Below, piece after piece: positions 1 through 8,660 of a stretch of 64,000 bases of DNA (position 1 is its first letter; every line of letters starts with the position of its first letter). The notes under the pieces are model-generated. The model worked only from the letters and a program-made list of their open reading frames with translations, was not told the origin of the DNA and searched no databases. Made by a program: the position numbers and the translations under genes. Source of the stretch: Rhizobium sp. ASV20 (GTDB taxonomy: Bacteria > Pseudomonadota > Alphaproteobacteria > Rhizobiales > Rhizobiaceae); NCBI RefSeq assembly GCF_016429015.1, contig NZ_JAELTU010000001.1, forward strand, positions 96,667 through 160,666. The letters run 5' to 3'.

Positions 1-112
1 GCCCGCCCATCAAAGTTTTGCATGGGTTGATGTCGGAATCTCGTTGGTTTTGCTGGGCATAATGGCATAAAACGGCTGACATCATCCGCTTTGAAAATCA
101 GGGATTTCGATC

Positions 113-865
113 ATGCCCGCCAAGCTTTCCGTGAACCTCAATGCCATCGCGATGCTGCGCAATCGGCGTGATCTTCCCTGGCCGAGCGTTATCGGGCTTG
201 GCCGTATCGCGCTTGCCGCCGGCGCCAGCGGTTTGACGGTTCATCCCCGTCCTGATCAGCGGCATATCCGCTTTTCCGATCTTCCCGCCATCCGTGCGCT
301 GATCGACGACGAGTTTCCGGAGACGGAGTTCAATATTGAAGGTTATCCGACCGACGAGTTCTTCGATCTCTGCGCCGCTGCGGAGCCCGAACAGGTGACG
401 CTCGTGCCTGATGATCCCACGCAGGCGACGTCGGATCATGGCTGGAATTTCCGCAAGGACCGCGAGTTGCTGGCCGACGTCGTTGCCAAATACAAGAAGA
501 TTGGCTGCCGCGTCTCGCTGTTTGCCGATGGTGATGGTGATGTCGACGCGGTGAAGATTGCCAAGGAGGTCGGTGCAGACCGCATCGAGCTTTACACCGG
601 CCCCTATGGCGGCTGCTATGATGATCCGGCGAAGGCTGCACCTATTCTCGAAGCGCTGGGGAAGACGGCTGATGCTGCCTTTGCCATCGGCCTTGATGTC
701 AATGCCGGCCATGACCTGACGGTCGCGAACCTGCCTGATCTCATGAAGCGTATTCCGAAACTTGCGGAGACCTCGATCGGCCATGGGCTGACGGCGGATG
801 CGCTGGAATATGGCATGGCCGAAACGGTACGCCGTTTCCGCCGGGCTTGCGGCCAGACGGTTTGA
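113..865 (+). CDS. pdxJ: Pyridoxine 5'-phosphate synthase
   Basis: Catalyses the last step of the DXP-dependent vitamin B6 route, condensing 3-amino-2-oxopropyl phosphate with deoxyxylulose 5-phosphate to give pyridoxine 5'-phosphate in the cytosol. The 250-residue product has the family length and pattern: [11 protein letters not shown] at the N-terminus, the active-site His pair in [13 protein letters not shown] (about residues 42-53), the catalytic Glu in FNIEGYP (about 76) and the late His in [12 protein letters not shown] (about 199). The ATG follows a weak AGGG-like site. It appears monocistronic: the next gene begins 181 bp downstream, and I see no terminator between. Identification by family motifs is firm. 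Confidence 0.96.
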   Translation: MPAKLSVNLNAIAMLRNRRDLPWPSVIGLGRIALAAGASGLTVHPRPDQRHIRFSDLPAIRALIDDEFPETEFNIEGYPTDEFFDLCAAAEPEQVTLVPDDPTQATSDHGWNFRKDRELLADVVAKYKKIGCRVSLFADGDGDVDAVKIAKEVGADRIELYTGPYGGCYDDPAKAAPILEALGKTADAAFAIGLDVNAGHDLTVANLPDLMKRIPKLAETSIGHGLTADALEYGMAETVRRFRRACGQTV

Positions 866-1046
866 AGCTGACTGGGCGGGCTCCTCAGCCAAGTCGCCGT
901 CAAGATGCGGTAGCTCCCGGCTGCCCTTGATTTCAGCCCATCCGCGCAATGCGGGGCCGGGCGCGACAAAAGCCGATGCCTGACATGAGCACGAATCGGG
1001 GCGTGTGTACTCCAGCGATTGGCAAAATGTCGTGCGAGGTTGAAGG

Positions 1047-1442
1047 ATGAAAACCCTTAGGGGCCAATGTCGTTGCCGTGCCGTAACCTACGAGGTTGTC
1101 GACGACTTCGCTTATGCGGTAAACTGCCATTGTTCGAACTGCCGGCGAACGACCGGGTCGGCCTTCAAGCCTCTGGCGGGTATCCCATCCGAGAAGATCG
1201 GGATAGTCGATGGCGCGGAAAGCGTCATGGTCTACGGCGACGCGGCGGCTCCTTACATCCACTGCAGAATATGCGGCTCGCTTCTCTATGCGATCGTCAA
1301 GGATGGCACTTACGCCCATGTTACGATGGGTACGCTTGTCGACACGCCAAGCATACGTCCCACACACCATGTTTTCGTCGCATCGAAAGCCGAGTGGTAC
1401 GAAATTACCGATGATCTGCCGCAATATGCGGAATCGGATTGA
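1047..1442 (+). CDS. GFA family (glutathione-dependent formaldehyde-activating-like) zinc protein
   Basis: A 131-residue protein of the GFA/CENP-V fold. The zinc-ligand cysteines are present in order: C8 and C10 in GQCRCRAV, C27, C29 and C32 in NCHCSNCRR, and C73 and C76 in HCRICGSLL. The family is named for a proposed glutathione-formaldehyde role, but most members, including short ones like this, have no proven activity, so I assign only the fold. The ATG has a GAAGG site just upstream. It stands alone, convergent with the oxidoreductase gene beyond the 1.5 kb palindrome. Confidence 0.88.
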   Translation: MKTLRGQCRCRAVTYEVVDDFAYAVNCHCSNCRRTTGSAFKPLAGIPSEKIGIVDGAESVMVYGDAAAPYIHCRICGSLLYAIVKDGTYAHVTMGTLVDTPSIRPTHHVFVASKAEWYEITDDLPQYAESD

Positions 1443-1494
1443 TCGTTCTTCCCGCATGCGCTGGCGGCGCTATCCTCGCTGTAGTCCACACTTT

Positions 1495-1560
1495 GATGAA
1501 GGCGGAAGCTGCCTCGCCCCGCATTCGCGGGGAGAGGGGTTGTTCGTAGGCTAGCGGCAA
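1495..1560. repeat. Rhizobial-type intergenic palindromic unit
   Basis: Between two convergent genes lies a GC-rich hairpin: CCTCGCCCCGC (1512-1522), loop ATTC, then GCGGGGAGAGG (1527-1537), pairing at 10 of 11 positions. This CCCCGC/GCGGGG palindrome resembles short mosaic elements scattered through rhizobial genomes; that link comes from general knowledge and was not checked by search. It could also slow transcription from both sides, although no T-run follows. Confidence 0.5.
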
Positions 1561-1586
1561 GAACGCCTTGCCGGCCGTTCCAAGAC

Positions 1587-2474
1587 TCAGCCGAGCAATG
1601 CGGCCTTGTGTTCCTCGAAGAAGCTGCGCAGCGTCTGCGGTTCCTTGCCAGTCAGCTTGTTGAAGTCGTTGGTCAGGATATCGAATTTGCCGGCGCGGGT
1701 GTTGGCGTCTGCGGAGACGAGCATATCTACCACGAATGGCGGCAAGCCAGCGCCGGCGAGACCTGCGGAGAACTGCTCGTCATTGACCTGAACCACCTCA
1801 AGCGGACGCTCGGTGATCCTGCTGACGACGCTTGCCACGTCATCGATCGTCAGAGCCGTGGAGCCTGTCAGTGTATAGGTGGCATTGTCGGTGGTATCGG
1901 ATGCGAGGGCTGCGGCGATGGCGAGCGCGCAATCGTTGCGGCTGATATTGCTGACGCGACCGTTGCCGGTTGCGGTATACCACTTGCCGGTTTCGATGCT
2001 GTGCGGCAGGCCATGCAGGAAGTTGTCGAAGTACCAGGCGTCGCGCAGGATCGTGTAGCCAATGCCGCTCGCCTTGATGGCGTTTTCCGTGCCGAGATGG
2101 TCGGGCGCGAAGCTGACCAGCGAACCTTCTGGGGCCGGCATGGAGGTATAGAGAATATGCTTGACGCCGGCCTTCTTGGCGGCTTCGACGGCAGCCGTCT
2201 GCTGCTTGAGGCGCAGACCCGGAACGGCGAGCGCGTCGGTGCTGATGATCAGCAGGCGATCGACGCCAGCAAAGGCGGCGGGCAGACCGGCGACATCATC
2301 GAAATCGGCCTTGCGGGTGACGACGCCCTTGGCGGCGAGCTCGGCGAGCTTCTCAGGGCTGCGCGTAGCGGCAATGATGCGCCCGGGAGCGACCTTGTAT
2401 GTCTCCAGCAGGTGATGAATGACGCGCTGACCAAGCTGACCGGCGGCGCCGGTGACGAGAAGAGTGCTGCTCAT
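1587..2474 (-). CDS. NmrA/QorB-like NAD(P)-dependent oxidoreductase (YtfG type)
   Basis: A 295-residue atypical short-chain dehydrogenase of the NmrA subgroup. The Rossmann motif TGAAGQLGQ is at residues 8-16 and R38 (ATRSPEK) suits NADPH binding. The middle part ([13 protein letters not shown]) and [15 protein letters not shown] match the QorB/YtfG quinone oxidoreductase pattern. It is divergent from an HxlR-type regulator, the same arrangement as E. coli ytfG-ytfH and Corynebacterium qorB-qorR, which supports a role in quinone or electrophile reduction under a redox-sensing repressor. The start has AAGGA upstream. The physiological substrate cannot be read from sequence. Confidence 0.88.
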   Translation of the reverse strand: MSSTLLVTGAAGQLGQRVIHHLLETYKVAPGRIIAATRSPEKLAELAAKGVVTRKADFDDVAGLPAAFAGVDRLLIISTDALAVPGLRLKQQTAAVEAAKKAGVKHILYTSMPAPEGSLVSFAPDHLGTENAIKASGIGYTILRDAWYFDNFLHGLPHSIETGKWYTATGNGRVSNISRNDCALAIAAALASDTTDNATYTLTGSTALTIDDVASVVSRITERPLEVVQVNDEQFSAGLAGAGLPPFVVDMLVSADANTRAGKFDILTNDFNKLTGKEPQTLRSFFEEHKAALLG

Positions 2475-2611
2475 GTCTTTATCCTTGTTTGACCGCCGCG
2501 GATTTGCAGGGGTTGGTTGCTCTCAAAAAGAGACTAGCGCTACATTGGTGTTTGACTCCGACCTGTAAAGGAGGCAGTTTTTTGGCTCTACGTTACCAAA
2601 AGGGAACCGCC

Positions 2612-3028
2612 TTGAGCACCAGCACCGTCGTCAATCTGCGTAATGCGAAGCCACAATTGCGTGACGTCGATATCAGTAAGGTCACGTTTGCGGATTGCCC
2701 GGTGCGGGATCTGGTCTCGCAGATCGGCGGCAAATGGTCGGTGCTGCTGCTGGAGGCGCTGGCACAGCGGCCATATCGCTTCGGCGAGCTGCGCCGCATG
2801 GTGCCGGATATCTCGCAGCGCATGCTGACGCAGACGCTGCGCGAACTTCAGCGTGACGGCTATATCGGCCGCGAGGTTTTCCCGACCAAGCCTCCGAGCG
2901 TCGAATATCGGATGACCGATCTTGGCTATTCGCTTTACGATCCGCTGGCACAGCTTCTGAACTGGGCTGAGGCCAATCACGAGGCGGTGCGTGCTGCACG
3001 CGCCAAATTCGATCAATCACCGGACTGA
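2612..3028 (+). CDS. HxlR family winged-helix regulator (YtfH/QorR-like)
   Basis: A small dimeric DNA-binding protein, probably a repressor of the divergent oxidoreductase and of its own operon. The HxlR domain runs from [19 protein letters not shown] to the end, with the usual CPV cysteine that serves as a thiol sensor in several family members. The frame is open back to 2489, but I choose the TTG at 2612 because AGGGA lies six bases upstream and the resulting 138 residues fit the family. The ATG at 2489 would add an unrelated N-terminus. It is followed eight bases later by a flavin monooxygenase, so the two are probably co-transcribed. Confidence 0.85.
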   Translation: MSTSTVVNLRNAKPQLRDVDISKVTFADCPVRDLVSQIGGKWSVLLLEALAQRPYRFGELRRMVPDISQRMLTQTLRELQRDGYIGREVFPTKPPSVEYRMTDLGYSLYDPLAQLLNWAEANHEAVRAARAKFDQSPD

Positions 3029-3036
3029 GCCTTGCC

Positions 3037-4284
3037 GTGAAGCCTCTGAAGATCGCCATTGTCGGCGCCGGCCCCGCCGGTCTTGCCGCCTCTCTCTTCC
3101 TGACCCGCGCCGGTCACGCCACTGACATTATAGAGCGTTTCGACAACCCCGCGCCGGTCGGGTCTGCGCTGATGTTGCAGCCGACCGGCCTGACCGTGCT
3201 GGAATCGCTCGGGCTTGGTCCAGCCATTCATGCGGCAGGCAATCGGATTGACCGGCTGTTCGGCACGGAAAACACCCGTGGCAATATCGTGCTGGATGTG
3301 CGCTACAGCGCCCTTTCAGGCGGTCGCTATGGGCTGGCTGTTCACCGCGCGGCTCTGTTCGATACGCTTTACGACGAAGTCTCTGCCCGCAAGCATCCAA
3401 TTCTGACCGGAAAAAGGGTGATGGGCGTAATGGAGGAGGGCGACCGCAGCTATCTGTCGATAGAGGGCGGCGATCGTCTCGGACCTTATGATCTCGTCAT
3501 CGATGCCAGCGGCGCGCGATCGGAGCTGGTTGCTGCGTCATCCGTGGCACCTTCGGTGCGCAATCTTGCCTATGGCGCGTTCTGGGCGACGCTGGATTGT
3601 CCGGACGGGTTGGTGGATCAGGCCGCGTTGACGCAGCGATATGACAAGGCGAGCGTCATGATCGGTGTCCTGCCGATCGGCAGCAGAAGGCCCGATGTGC
3701 CGAGGCAGGCTGCCTTGTTCTGGAGCCTGAAGGTCGCCGAGGCCGATGAGGTGCGCAGGCGTGGCCTCGATCACTGGAAGGATAGAATTCGCGGCTACTG
3801 GCCGGAATGCGAGCCGTTATTGGAGCAGATCGGCGATTGGGATCAGCTGACCCTGGCGCGCTACGCCCATCGCACGGTGACGATGCCTTATAGCGGGCGC
3901 ACGGTCTTTGTCGGCGACGCCGCGCACTCCACAAGCCCTCAACTCGGGCAGGGCGCCAACATGGCGTTGCTCGATGTGGCGGCGCTGGCTCATGCGCTTG
4001 CCGAGCATGAAAACCTGCATGCCGCACTCTCTGCCTATGCGAAGGCGCGGCGGATGCATGTGCGGCTGTTCCAGCTGCTTTCGGCCGCCTTCACCCCATT
4101 TTACCAATCGGACTCAGCGGCGCTGGCCTGGATCCGCGATCGGTTGGTCGCCACCATCGTCAGAGTGCCGCCGGCACCGCAGATCCTGGCGGCGATTGTT
4201 TCCGGCACGCTGGTCGATCCCTTCGCGGCCGCCGGCCTCCGCGAAAGCGATTGGCTGCGGGCAATCGCGCCGCAGCCATCCTGA
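3037..4284 (+). CDS. FAD-dependent aromatic-type monooxygenase
   Basis: A 415-residue class A flavoprotein hydroxylase (PHBH/UbiH fold). The FAD ADP-binding motif IVGAGPAGLAA is at residues 8-18, and the second FAD motif GDAAHSTSPQLGQGANM sits near residue 292, at the expected distance. It would use NAD(P)H and oxygen on an aromatic or similar substrate that cannot be predicted. It starts at GTG only eight bases after the HxlR stop, so it is likely regulated with that gene. Its stop codon abuts the stop of the convergent MFS gene, with no room for a terminator. There is no C-terminal thioredoxin-like extension. Confidence 0.88.
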   Translation: MKPLKIAIVGAGPAGLAASLFLTRAGHATDIIERFDNPAPVGSALMLQPTGLTVLESLGLGPAIHAAGNRIDRLFGTENTRGNIVLDVRYSALSGGRYGLAVHRAALFDTLYDEVSARKHPILTGKRVMGVMEEGDRSYLSIEGGDRLGPYDLVIDASGARSELVAASSVAPSVRNLAYGAFWATLDCPDGLVDQAALTQRYDKASVMIGVLPIGSRRPDVPRQAALFWSLKVAEADEVRRRGLDHWKDRIRGYWPECEPLLEQIGDWDQLTLARYAHRTVTMPYSGRTVFVGDAAHSTSPQLGQGANMALLDVAALAHALAEHENLHAALSAYAKARRMHVRLFQLLSAAFTPFYQSDSAALAWIRDRLVATIVRVPPAPQILAAIVSGTLVDPFAAAGLRESDWLRAIAPQPS

Positions 4285-5499
4285 TCAGTCCTTGCGTTCG
4301 GTCAGGAACACGAGCAGCGCGATCACCGGAAAGGCGATGCCGAACCACGATGCAAGGCTCCAGCCGCCGGTGGCATAGGCCCAGCCGCCAAGAGCGGAGC
4401 CGATGGCGCCTCCGGCAAAGAACGTTGCCATGTAGAGGCCGTTCAGGCGGCTGCGGTGCTCCGCGCTGAGGGCGAAGATGGCGCGCTGACCGAGCACAAG
4501 ATTGGTCTGTACGCCGAAATCGAGCATGATGCCGGAAATGGTCAGCATGATCAGCGCCAGCAGCGAGCCGCCGCCCGAGAGGTGCCCGATCAGAAAGGCG
4601 AGGATAGCGAGCGTCATGGCGAAAGCGGTGGCGAGCTTCGTCCAGCCGCGATCGGCAACCCGGCCGGCGATGGGCGAGGCGATCGCGCCTGCTGCGCCGG
4701 CAAGCGCGAAGAGGGCGATGCCGTTCTGCGTCAAGCCGAAGGCGGGGCTTGCGAGAAGCAGCGGCGTCGTCGTCCAGAAGAGGCTGAACGAGCCGAACAT
4801 GCACGCCTGATAGAGCGCCCGCCGTTGCAGCACCGGCGTATTGAGCGCGAGATGGCCCATGGAGGACAGCAGCTGGGTGTAGCGCAGCTTGGTATGCGGC
4901 ACGCGCGTCGGCAGCACCATGCGCAGGATGACGATCAGCCCGATCATGATGCCGGCCGAGATGAGGTAGACCGCATGCCAGGAGAGCAGTTCGGAAAGGA
5001 AGCTTGCTGCCGGGCGAGCCAGCATGATGCCGCAGAGCAGGCCGCTCATGACGTTGCCGACGACCGCACCGCGGCTGGCGTCCGGCGCCATATGGGCGGC
5101 AAAGGGCACGAGGACCTGCACGGAAACGGAAGCGAGGCCGATGCACAGCGACGCCAGCAGGAACAGCGATGGCGACCAGGCGAAGGCGGCGCCGACGAGC
5201 GCGAGCGCCGCCAGTGCGACCAGCATCAGCACAAGCTTGCGGTTCTCAAGCAGATCGCCGAGCGGCACGATCAGCAGCAGGCCGAGGCCATAGCCGATCT
5301 GGGTCAAAGTCACGATGAGGCCGGTCGCGACCGGCGAGAAGCCGAGCGATTGGCTGATCGGCCCCGCGAGCGGCTGGCCATAATAGATATTGGCTGCCAC
5401 CAGCCCGCAGGCGGCGGCGAACATGAAGGTCATCAGCGGTGAAATGGTCTTTTCGGGGAGCGGTGCGCTCTCCCGTCTGGCAGCGGCAGTTGCAGACAT
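4285..5499 (-). CDS. MFS transporter, AraJ/YgaY-like exporter
   Basis: A 404-residue major facilitator with about twelve hydrophobic segments. The ATG at 5499 is preferred to one 22 codons upstream because GAGGA lies at proper spacing and the extra residues look non-coding. Segments such as ANIYYGQPLAGPISQSLG and the loop PLGDLLENRKLVL match the small-molecule efflux branch of MFS that is often paired with TetR genes. It lies 62 bases downstream of a TetR gene on the same strand, so the pair is probably one regulated export unit. The substrate is unknown. Confidence 0.88.
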   Translation of the reverse strand: MSATAAARRESAPLPEKTISPLMTFMFAAACGLVAANIYYGQPLAGPISQSLGFSPVATGLIVTLTQIGYGLGLLLIVPLGDLLENRKLVLMLVALAALALVGAAFAWSPSLFLLASLCIGLASVSVQVLVPFAAHMAPDASRGAVVGNVMSGLLCGIMLARPAASFLSELLSWHAVYLISAGIMIGLIVILRMVLPTRVPHTKLRYTQLLSSMGHLALNTPVLQRRALYQACMFGSFSLFWTTTPLLLASPAFGLTQNGIALFALAGAAGAIASPIAGRVADRGWTKLATAFAMTLAILAFLIGHLSGGGSLLALIMLTISGIMLDFGVQTNLVLGQRAIFALSAEHRSRLNGLYMATFFAGGAIGSALGGWAYATGGWSLASWFGIAFPVIALLVFLTERKD

Positions 5500-5561
5500 G
5501 TCTTGTCCTCGGTGCGGGCATGGGGGCTTTTGGGAGGGGTGCCCGGATATTTCCAAAAAAA

Positions 5562-6179
5562 TCAATTCAATAGTTTCATCGCCGCCTCAGCGACGGCGAG
5601 CATGCGTTCAGGTTTGGGACCGGTCTTGCCGATGATGCGCATCCCTTTCGTGAGGCACAGTATCGCGCAGGCGGTGCCTTCGGCGTCGACATCTTGCGAT
5701 ATCGATCCATCCGCCTGTCCCAGCCGGATGAGATCGAGGATGCGCCGCTCGTCGAAGTTGAAAGCCATGGCGACGCGCCCCGCCACTTCTTCGTGGAAAA
5801 GTGCCAGTTCGGTCGCGCTGCCAACGACGAGGCAGCCGCGACGACCGATTTCGCCGCAGGACGATTCAGCGAAGAAGGCCGTCAATGCGAAAAGCTTTGC
5901 ACGGCCATTGGCAGCCTCGGCAAGACGCGTCTCGATCAGCTGTTGGCGGACTTGGCGATAGCGATCGAAGGACGCAAGGAAGATGCCACGCTTATCGCCG
6001 AAGGCCTTGTAGACACTGCCGGCTGTCAGGCCCATGGCCTCCGTCAGCTCGCTGATGGAAGCTGCATGATAGCCGCGCTCGGAAAAGACCCTCAGCGCCT
6101 CATCGAGGGCTGCGTCCATGTCGAATTCCCGCGGGCGACCGCGAAGCTTTGGGGCGATATCGATTGTATTCGTCGTCAT
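5562..6179 (-). CDS. TetR/AcrR family transcriptional regulator
   Basis: A 205-residue repressor-type protein. The N-terminal helix-turn-helix runs from GRPREFDMDAALDEAL through SISELTEAMGLTAGSVYKAF (about residues 14-65), followed by a ligand-binding domain with TetR_C features. It precedes the MFS gene in the same direction, and an imperfect 16-bp palindrome lies 13 bases before its start codon, consistent with autorepression and co-regulation of the exporter. The inducer is unknown. Confidence 0.9.
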   Translation of the reverse strand: MTTNTIDIAPKLRGRPREFDMDAALDEALRVFSERGYHAASISELTEAMGLTAGSVYKAFGDKRGIFLASFDRYRQVRQQLIETRLAEAANGRAKLFALTAFFAESSCGEIGRRGCLVVGSATELALFHEEVAGRVAMAFNFDERRILDLIRLGQADGSISQDVDAEGTACAILCLTKGMRIIGKTGPKPERMLAVAEAAMKLLN

Positions 6180-6191
6180 GCGACTCTTTTA

Positions 6192-6207
6192 GGAAATGAT
6201 CGTTTCC
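6192..6207. promoter_or_regulatory. Probable TetR operator (imperfect palindrome)
   Basis: GGAAATGATCGTTTCC is a 16-bp dyad pairing at 7 of 8 positions, centred about 20 bases upstream of the TetR start codon. Palindromes of this size at this place are typical autoregulatory operators of TetR proteins. Assignment is by position and symmetry only. Confidence 0.5.
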
Positions 6208-6290
6208 AAATCAAGCGAATTTTGCGACGCAGCATGATTTGTGCACGCAGTTTGTCAGTCGCCGAAGGTCCGATGCTAAGTTTGTTGCCG

Positions 6291-6797
6291 CTATTCCTTG
6301 ATGACGGCCATATGGATCGCGTCTTTATACCGCCCGTCTATGCGCACGGATTTGCGAGCTAGCCCTTCCCGCACAAAGCCGACTTTCTCGTAGAGTGCTA
6401 TGGCCCGGCTATTGTCGGCGTGAACGCTGAGTTCTACGCGTTCGATGCCGACGTTGCGGGCGGCCTTCAGTGTTGCCTCGATCAACTTGCGACCAATACC
6501 CTGACCACGAAAGGCTGGTAAGATTCCCATTCCAAGCCGACCCGCATGGGCATGAGACGGGAAGCCATGGCGGCTGATGTCGCACCAGCCGACCACATCG
6601 CCATTCGCAAGCGCCACGAATTGCGGGTTTCCTTTGGCGATCATTTCGAGCACGAAAGCGCGGATTTGCTCCAGCGGGAACGCTTCAAGCATGGACAGAT
6701 ATTCCCGTTCGCGCGCGACCGTGTCGAGTGCCTTGTGAAAACCCTCAATGTGCTCGCTGGCGATGGGGCGGATCAGGATGTCGGTGCTGGCGGTCAT
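6291..6797 (-). CDS. GNAT family N-acetyltransferase
   Basis: A 168-residue acetyltransferase of the RimI/RimJ-like group. The acetyl-CoA binding signature R/Q-x-x-G-x-G/A appears as FRGQGIGRKLI (about residues 95-105), after the beta-4 strand LGMGILP. The tail SRAIALYEKVGFVREG is the standard end of the fold. The substrate is not predictable. A perfect 11-bp inverted repeat lies directly before its start codon, and I see no clear ribosome binding site. Confidence 0.87.
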   Translation of the reverse strand: MTASTDILIRPIASEHIEGFHKALDTVAREREYLSMLEAFPLEQIRAFVLEMIAKGNPQFVALANGDVVGWCDISRHGFPSHAHAGRLGMGILPAFRGQGIGRKLIEATLKAARNVGIERVELSVHADNSRAIALYEKVGFVREGLARKSVRIDGRYKDAIHMAVIKE

Positions 6798-6805
6798 AGG
6801 CGAAT

Positions 6806-6836
6806 GTCTCGATGCAAATTAGGGGTGCATCGAGAC
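6806..6836. repeat. Perfect inverted repeat before acetyltransferase start
   Basis: GTCTCGATGCA (6806-6816) and TGCATCGAGAC (6826-6836) are perfect 11-bp arms around a 9-base centre. The right-hand gene stops at 6881 and the left-hand gene starts at 6797, both on the minus strand, so a transcript crossing the gap would carry this hairpin a few bases before the start codon. No T-run follows on either strand, which argues against a plain terminator. It may be an operator or a translational control hairpin. Confidence 0.6.
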
Positions 6837-6880
6837 TAGGACTCAACTTGTGCCTTGTCCATGTCTGCGTAGAGCCAACT

Positions 6881-7810
6881 CTAAAGATTGAGTTCCCAGG
6901 TCTGGCCGTTCAATTCCGGCCCGAACATGCGATGCTTTTCTTCCGCCACCAGTCTGAAGCCGGCCTTGATGTAGATAGCCCGCGCAGTATCGAGGATGTC
7001 GTTCGTCCAGAGCGAGAGCTTGGTGTAGCCGACCTCGCGGGAGAAGCGAATGCATTCATCGACCAGCAGTTTGCCGAGGCCGAGGCCGCGTGCCGTCTTG
7101 TCGACATAGAGCAGCCTGAGCTTGGCGACGCCATTGCCACTGTCGGCGACCATAATCGAGCCGACATTCAAGCCGCCGCGCTCTGCGATCCAGCACCGTT
7201 CCTTTTCGGGATTGAAGCTGGCCAGGAACTTTCCGGCGACTTCGGCGGCAAGAGCCTCGAAACGATGATCCCATCCGAGTTCGCCGCAGTAGAAGCGCGC
7301 CTGGCTTTGCACGATCCAGCCGATGTCGCCATGGCGATGAGGGCGGATGATTGCAGGTGACGGCGCTGCGCGGTTTGCACCGAGCGTATCCTGGATCGTC
7401 CGCATCGCTTCGACGATCCGTTCCGGCTCACCCATGGCAAGTCTGTCGAAATATTCGGAGATCTGGGTACGGGAGCGACGAACGAATTCCTGAAACTGAG
7501 CCTGTCCCTTGTCGGTGACTTGGATGATTTGGCTGCGCGCATCGTCGGGATCTGGCTTCGTTTCGATCAAGCCATCTTCACGGAAGCGCTTGACGATGCG
7601 GCTGAGATAGGCGGGATCGAGATGCAGTTCGCGTGTCAGCGTCGAAGCGGCGACGCCGCCGCGAAAGCCGACTTCGAAGAGAACACGGACATCCGTCAGC
7701 GTGTAAGGACTATCGAGGTAGGCCTTGTTCAAGACGCCGAGGAAGTTCGTATAGAAGCGATTGAAGTCGCGAACGGCGTCAATGGTTGCGAATTCTGTAT
7801 CGGAGGGCAT
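6881..7810 (-). CDS. MarR-type regulator fused to GNAT acetyltransferase
   Basis: A 309-residue two-domain protein. Residues 1-150 are a MarR winged helix (LTDVRVLFEVGFRGGVAAST, then DPAYLSRIVKRFREDGLI). Residues 160-309 are a GNAT domain with the acetyl-CoA loop ARGLGLGKLLVDECIRF. Such MarR-GNAT fusions are common in rhizobia and probably couple ligand or acetyl-CoA state to transcription, although few have been characterised. The start is supported by AAGGAG, but that site lies inside a 13-bp hairpin. A MarR-like palindrome lies 46 bases upstream. The gene is downstream of, and in line with, the racemase gene. Confidence 0.9.
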   Translation of the reverse strand: MPSDTEFATIDAVRDFNRFYTNFLGVLNKAYLDSPYTLTDVRVLFEVGFRGGVAASTLTRELHLDPAYLSRIVKRFREDGLIETKPDPDDARSQIIQVTDKGQAQFQEFVRRSRTQISEYFDRLAMGEPERIVEAMRTIQDTLGANRAAPSPAIIRPHRHGDIGWIVQSQARFYCGELGWDHRFEALAAEVAGKFLASFNPEKERCWIAERGGLNVGSIMVADSGNGVAKLRLLYVDKTARGLGLGKLLVDECIRFSREVGYTKLSLWTNDILDTARAIYIKAGFRLVAEEKHRMFGPELNGQTWELNL

Positions 7811-7811
7811 T

Positions 7812-7846
7812 GGACATCGTCTCCTTGGCTATAGGAGACGGTGTCC
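7812..7846. repeat. Inverted repeat enclosing the MarR-GNAT ribosome binding site
   Basis: GGACATCGTCTCC (7812-7824) pairs with GGAGACGGTGTCC (7834-7846) at 12 of 13 positions plus one G-U in RNA. On the minus strand the arm nearest the gene contains the AAGGAG Shine-Dalgarno of the MarR-GNAT start at 7810. The structure could occlude that site or serve as a DNA operator. Confidence 0.55.
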
Positions 7847-7855
7847 ATCATTTAT

Positions 7856-7868
7856 TTGACTGAGTCAA
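7856..7868. promoter_or_regulatory. MarR-like operator overlapping a -35 box
   Basis: TTGACTGAGTCAA is a perfect 6-bp dyad around one central base. On the minus strand it presents TTGACT, a good -35 hexamer for the MarR-GNAT gene, so binding here would block the promoter. Short palindromes of this kind are typical MarR-family sites; the assignment is by form and position. Confidence 0.5.
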
Positions 7869-7882
7869 GTATATTGATTGAC

Positions 7883-8599
7883 CTAAGCGGCGCGACTGCG
7901 TGCGCTTTCGTCTGCGAGAGCGAAGTCGACGGCGGCTTCGGCATGGATCGTCGTCGTATCGAAGCCGGGCAGGATCAGCGCATTGGGATCGAGGATGAGG
8001 CAAATCTCGGTGCAGCCGAGAATGACGCTGTCGGCACCTTCGGCCTTGGCGCGCTCGATAATGTCGTGAAGCTTGCTGCGGGACTCGTCCTTGATGATGC
8101 CGGCGCAAAGCTCGTTGAAGATTATGTCATGGGTCACGGTCCGGTCATCCGGGCCGGGAACCATGATGGAGATGCCGTTCTGCTGCATGCGCTCGGCATA
8201 GAAGCCGTGTTCCATCGTGTAGCGCGTGGCAAGCAGCAGTGGCTTCACCCGGCCGGCGGCCTTCAGCGCTGCGGCAGTTTCGTCGATGATATGAATGAGC
8301 GGTACGGAAATGCGCGAGGCGACTTCCGGGGCAATCAGATGCATGGTGTTGGTGCAGATGAGCACGCATTCGGCGCCGGCTGCCTGCAGGCGATGAGCGA
8401 CGCCGCCGAGGCGAGCGGCCGCATCGTCCCAACGCCCGGCCTTCTGCAAAGCGACGATTTCTTCGAAGTTGACCGAGTACATCAGCACTTCGGCGGAGGA
8501 GAGACCACCCAGTCGGTCACGGACCATCTCGTTGATCTGACGATAATAAACCGCCGAGCTTTCGAAACTCATGCCGCCGATGAGACCTATGGTGCGCAT
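7883..8599 (-). CDS. Aspartate/glutamate racemase family protein
   Basis: A 238-residue PLP-independent racemase. Both catalytic cysteines are present: C-T-N-T-M-H in the first half and LGCTEICLIL in the second, with the N-terminal TIGLIGGMSFESSAVYY typical of the YgeA/aspartate racemase branch. I use the ATG at 8599, which has GGAG upstream, rather than a longer start 12 codons earlier. Divergent from an Lrp-type gene with shared dyads between them, it probably acts in D-amino acid metabolism under amino-acid-responsive control. The exact substrate (Asp, Glu or another) is uncertain. Confidence 0.9.
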   Translation of the reverse strand: MRTIGLIGGMSFESSAVYYRQINEMVRDRLGGLSSAEVLMYSVNFEEIVALQKAGRWDDAAARLGGVAHRLQAAGAECVLICTNTMHLIAPEVASRISVPLIHIIDETAAALKAAGRVKPLLLATRYTMEHGFYAERMQQNGISIMVPGPDDRTVTHDIIFNELCAGIIKDESRSKLHDIIERAKAEGADSVILGCTEICLILDPNALILPGFDTTTIHAEAAVDFALADESARSRAA

Positions 8600-8660
8600 A
8601 TGCTGTTCTCCGCTTCCCGTTTGTAAGTAGGGCAATAGTGCTGTGATTCACGCGCCTTGT

